From: Betaproteobacteria bacterium
GTDB taxonomy: Bacteria > Pseudomonadota > Gammaproteobacteria > Burkholderiales > Casimicrobiaceae
DNA length: 64,000 bases
Reading direction: 5' to 3'
NCBI GenBank assembly: GCA_016192065.1
Contig: JACPUX010000067.1
Coordinates: forward strand, 1 to 64,000
A model generated the notes under the pieces. That model ran no database searches. It was not told the DNA's origin and saw nothing but the letters and a program-made list of their open reading frames with translations. Of the stretch, positions 62,448-64,000 are shown in pieces. Every line of letters begins with the position of its first letter. The stretch's first letter is position 1. Position numbers and translations under genes: made by a program.

Positions 62448-63722
62448 ATGAGAATCGAAATCCACAGCGGCCGAGTGATCGATTCCGCCTCCGACCTCGA
62501 CGCCAGCAAGACGCTCTACATCGCCGCCGGCAAGGTGGTCGGGCTGGGCGAGGCGCCCGAGGGTTGGCATGCCAATCGCCGCATCGACGCCAGCGGCCTG
62601 GTGGTCTGCCCCGGCTTCATCGACCTGGCGGCCAGGCTGCGCGAGCCCGGCTTCGAATACAAGGCTACCCTGGAGTCGGAAATGCGCGCCGCCATTGCCG
62701 GTGGCGTCACCAGCCTGGTCTGTCCGCCCGATACCGAGCCGCCGCTCGACGAACCCGGCCTGGTGGAAATGCTCAAACACCGTGCCCGGCTTCTCAATCA
62801 GGCCCATGTCTATCCGCTGGGCGCACTGACCCAGGGGCTCGCCGGCGAGAGCCTGGCGGAAATGGGTGAGCTGGCCGAAGCCGGCTGTATCGGGTTTTCT
62901 CAAGCCGACGCCCCGCTGATCGATACCCAGGTACTCTGGCGCGCCCTGCAATACGCGGCGACGTTTGGTCACACTGTTTGGCTGCGGCCACAGGAGGCGC
63001 ATCTCGCGCGCGGCGGCGTCGCTCATGATGGCGAGGTCGCCACGCGCTTGGGCCTGGCGGCGATTCCGGTGACCGCGGAAACCGTCGCGGTCACCGTGAT
63101 CATCGCCTTGATGCGTGAAACCGGTGCCCGAGTGCATCTTTGCCGGATTTCCGCGCGGGAAAGCCTGGACTTGGTGCGGCAGGCGAAGAGCGACGGCTTG
63201 GCGCTCACCTGCGATGTGGGGGCGCATCACCTGCATTTGTCCGACAAGGACATCGGGTATTTCAATACTCACTGCCATTTCGTGCCGCCGCTGCGCGGCA
63301 CCGAAGATCGCGACGCGCTGCGCAGCGCGCTTTGTGACGGCACCATTGACGTAGTGTGTTCGGATCACACGCCGGTCGACGATGATGCCAAACTCCTGCC
63401 TTTCGCCGAATCCGAAGCGGGCGCCACCGGACTGGAACTGCTCCTGCCGCTGACCTTGAAGTGGGCGCTGGAGGAGAAACTGGGCATTGGCGCCGCAGTG
63501 CGGGCGCTCACCGTGCAGCCGGCCAGGGTTCTCGGTCTCGAGGCGGGAGTCCTGGGGGTAGGGCGACCGGCCGACGTCTGCATCTTCGACCCCGAGCATC
63601 ACTGGAAGGTCGAGCCCCGGCAGTTGCGCAGCCAGGGCAAGAACACGCCCTTTCTCGGGCTGGAGGTGCCCGGAAAGGTGCGCTACACCTTGGTCAGCGG
63701 ACAAGTCGTTTTCGAAGCCTGA
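62448..63722 (+). CDS. pyrC: Dihydroorotase-like protein PyrC' without the zinc HxH motif
   Basis: A 424-residue amidohydrolase-fold protein. The position of the metal motif HxH reads AAR (residues 61-63 of GFIDLAARLREPG), so zinc binding is lost, although later parts remain (DVGAHHLHLSDKDI, VVCSDHTPVDDDA). Such inactive PyrC' proteins in Pseudomonas are needed to assemble active PyrB. An active dihydroorotase must be encoded elsewhere. It starts 10 bases after pyrB. Confidence 0.9.
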   Translation: MRIEIHSGRVIDSASDLDASKTLYIAAGKVVGLGEAPEGWHANRRIDASGLVVCPGFIDLAARLREPGFEYKATLESEMRAAIAGGVTSLVCPPDTEPPLDEPGLVEMLKHRARLLNQAHVYPLGALTQGLAGESLAEMGELAEAGCIGFSQADAPLIDTQVLWRALQYAATFGHTVWLRPQEAHLARGGVAHDGEVATRLGLAAIPVTAETVAVTVIIALMRETGARVHLCRISARESLDLVRQAKSDGLALTCDVGAHHLHLSDKDIGYFNTHCHFVPPLRGTEDRDALRSALCDGTIDVVCSDHTPVDDDAKLLPFAESEAGATGLELLLPLTLKWALEEKLGIGAAVRALTVQPARVLGLEAGVLGVGRPADVCIFDPEHHWKVEPRQLRSQGKNTPFLGLEVPGKVRYTLVSGQVVFEA

Positions 63723-64000
63723 GGGCGGGTTTTTCGTGCTCACGCCAGAGGGAATTCAGGCGAGCAGAAACTCCCATGATTTTCGCCGCAGGAGCACAGG
63801 CGTTTGCACAAGGCAGGCGGCTCCTGATTTGTTCAGCGTCTGTGCAGGGCTTGGCGCACTTGCGGCGCCCACTGGCAGGGTCGGGGCAATCTCGGCGCTG
63901 TTATGGAACCGTCGCGAGTGAGTCGAGTGCGCGGAGCACAGCGACGAGAAAACGAGCAAGGCGAGTCTCGGTGCGGGGCAAGCTGGGGCGCACTGCCCGG
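63723..64000. other. Right end of window, no supported gene
   Basis: The last 278 bases after pyrC' contain only short open frames without family features. No terminator hairpin with a U-run was recognised. Confidence 0.35.

Noticed and set aside
1-64000. tRNA or rRNA genes
   Set aside because: No cloverleaf-like or rRNA-like sequence was recognised by eye; a covariance-model scan would be needed to exclude them.

Overview
The window looks like a GC-rich chromosomal segment of a betaproteobacterium (Nitrosomonadales/Rhodocyclales-like). This is inferred from gene order: alaS next to a DUF3422 gene, pilGHIJ-chpA directly followed by yqgE-ruvX-pyrR-pyrB-pyrC', and a ppk1/sixA/ppx polyphosphate group. 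No rRNA or tRNA gene was seen.

Layout. 1-3.6 kb is accessory DNA: the tail of an unknown gene, a small lipoprotein, one intact HTH/antitoxin/PIN-toxin group, two broken toxin-antitoxin remnants beside a shared repeat, and a pair of small coupled proteins. 3.6-10.1 kb holds two membrane-anchored proteins, a GC-rich palindromic element, alaS, a DUF3422 gene and msrA. 10.2-16.5 kb holds two large divergent exported proteins: a 14-repeat RCC1 protein with DUF5648-, DUF11- and BACON-like domains, and a caspase-fold peptidase. 16.5-18.6 kb holds an exonuclease-GIY-YIG fusion divergent from a short LexA-like repressor whose promoter carries a perfect GAAC-N4-GTTC palindrome. 18.8-22.5 kb is a metabolic operon (degenerate MBL-fold protein, FAD hydroxylase-like protein, DUF2783, 3-hydroxybutyrate dehydrogenase), followed by a Crp/Fnr regulator and a LysE-type exporter.

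22.5-38 kb is the most interesting part: a respiratory island that looks built for nitric oxide or very low oxygen. It contains a heme A synthase; a B-family (ba3-like) haem-copper enzyme with an intact CuA subunit but no active-site tyrosine (sNOR/CuA-NOR-like); a SenC/SCO chaperone; the complete O2-independent ubiquinone hydroxylation set ubiU-ubiV-ubiT; and then a tightly packed operon. That operon encodes a cytochrome b/[2Fe-2S]/flavin reductase fusion, an unknown anchored protein, a cytochrome b/2x[4Fe-4S]/MvhD fusion, a second haem-copper subunit with a His-Asp metal site (gNOR-like), and a CtaA homologue that has lost a catalytic glutamate and a haem histidine. FNR-type palindromes precede both halves, the first at the position expected for class II activation, and a DNR-like regulator is encoded nearby.

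38-64 kb is mostly housekeeping: yicC, a Ser/Thr kinase with a PP2C phosphatase, dnaQ, ppk1, sixA, dgkA, a glycosyltransferase, an LpxH-like phosphoesterase, ppx, ilvA, the Pil-Chp chemosensory operon for type IV pili, and a pyrimidine cluster whose dihydroorotase-like protein lacks the zinc-binding HxH.
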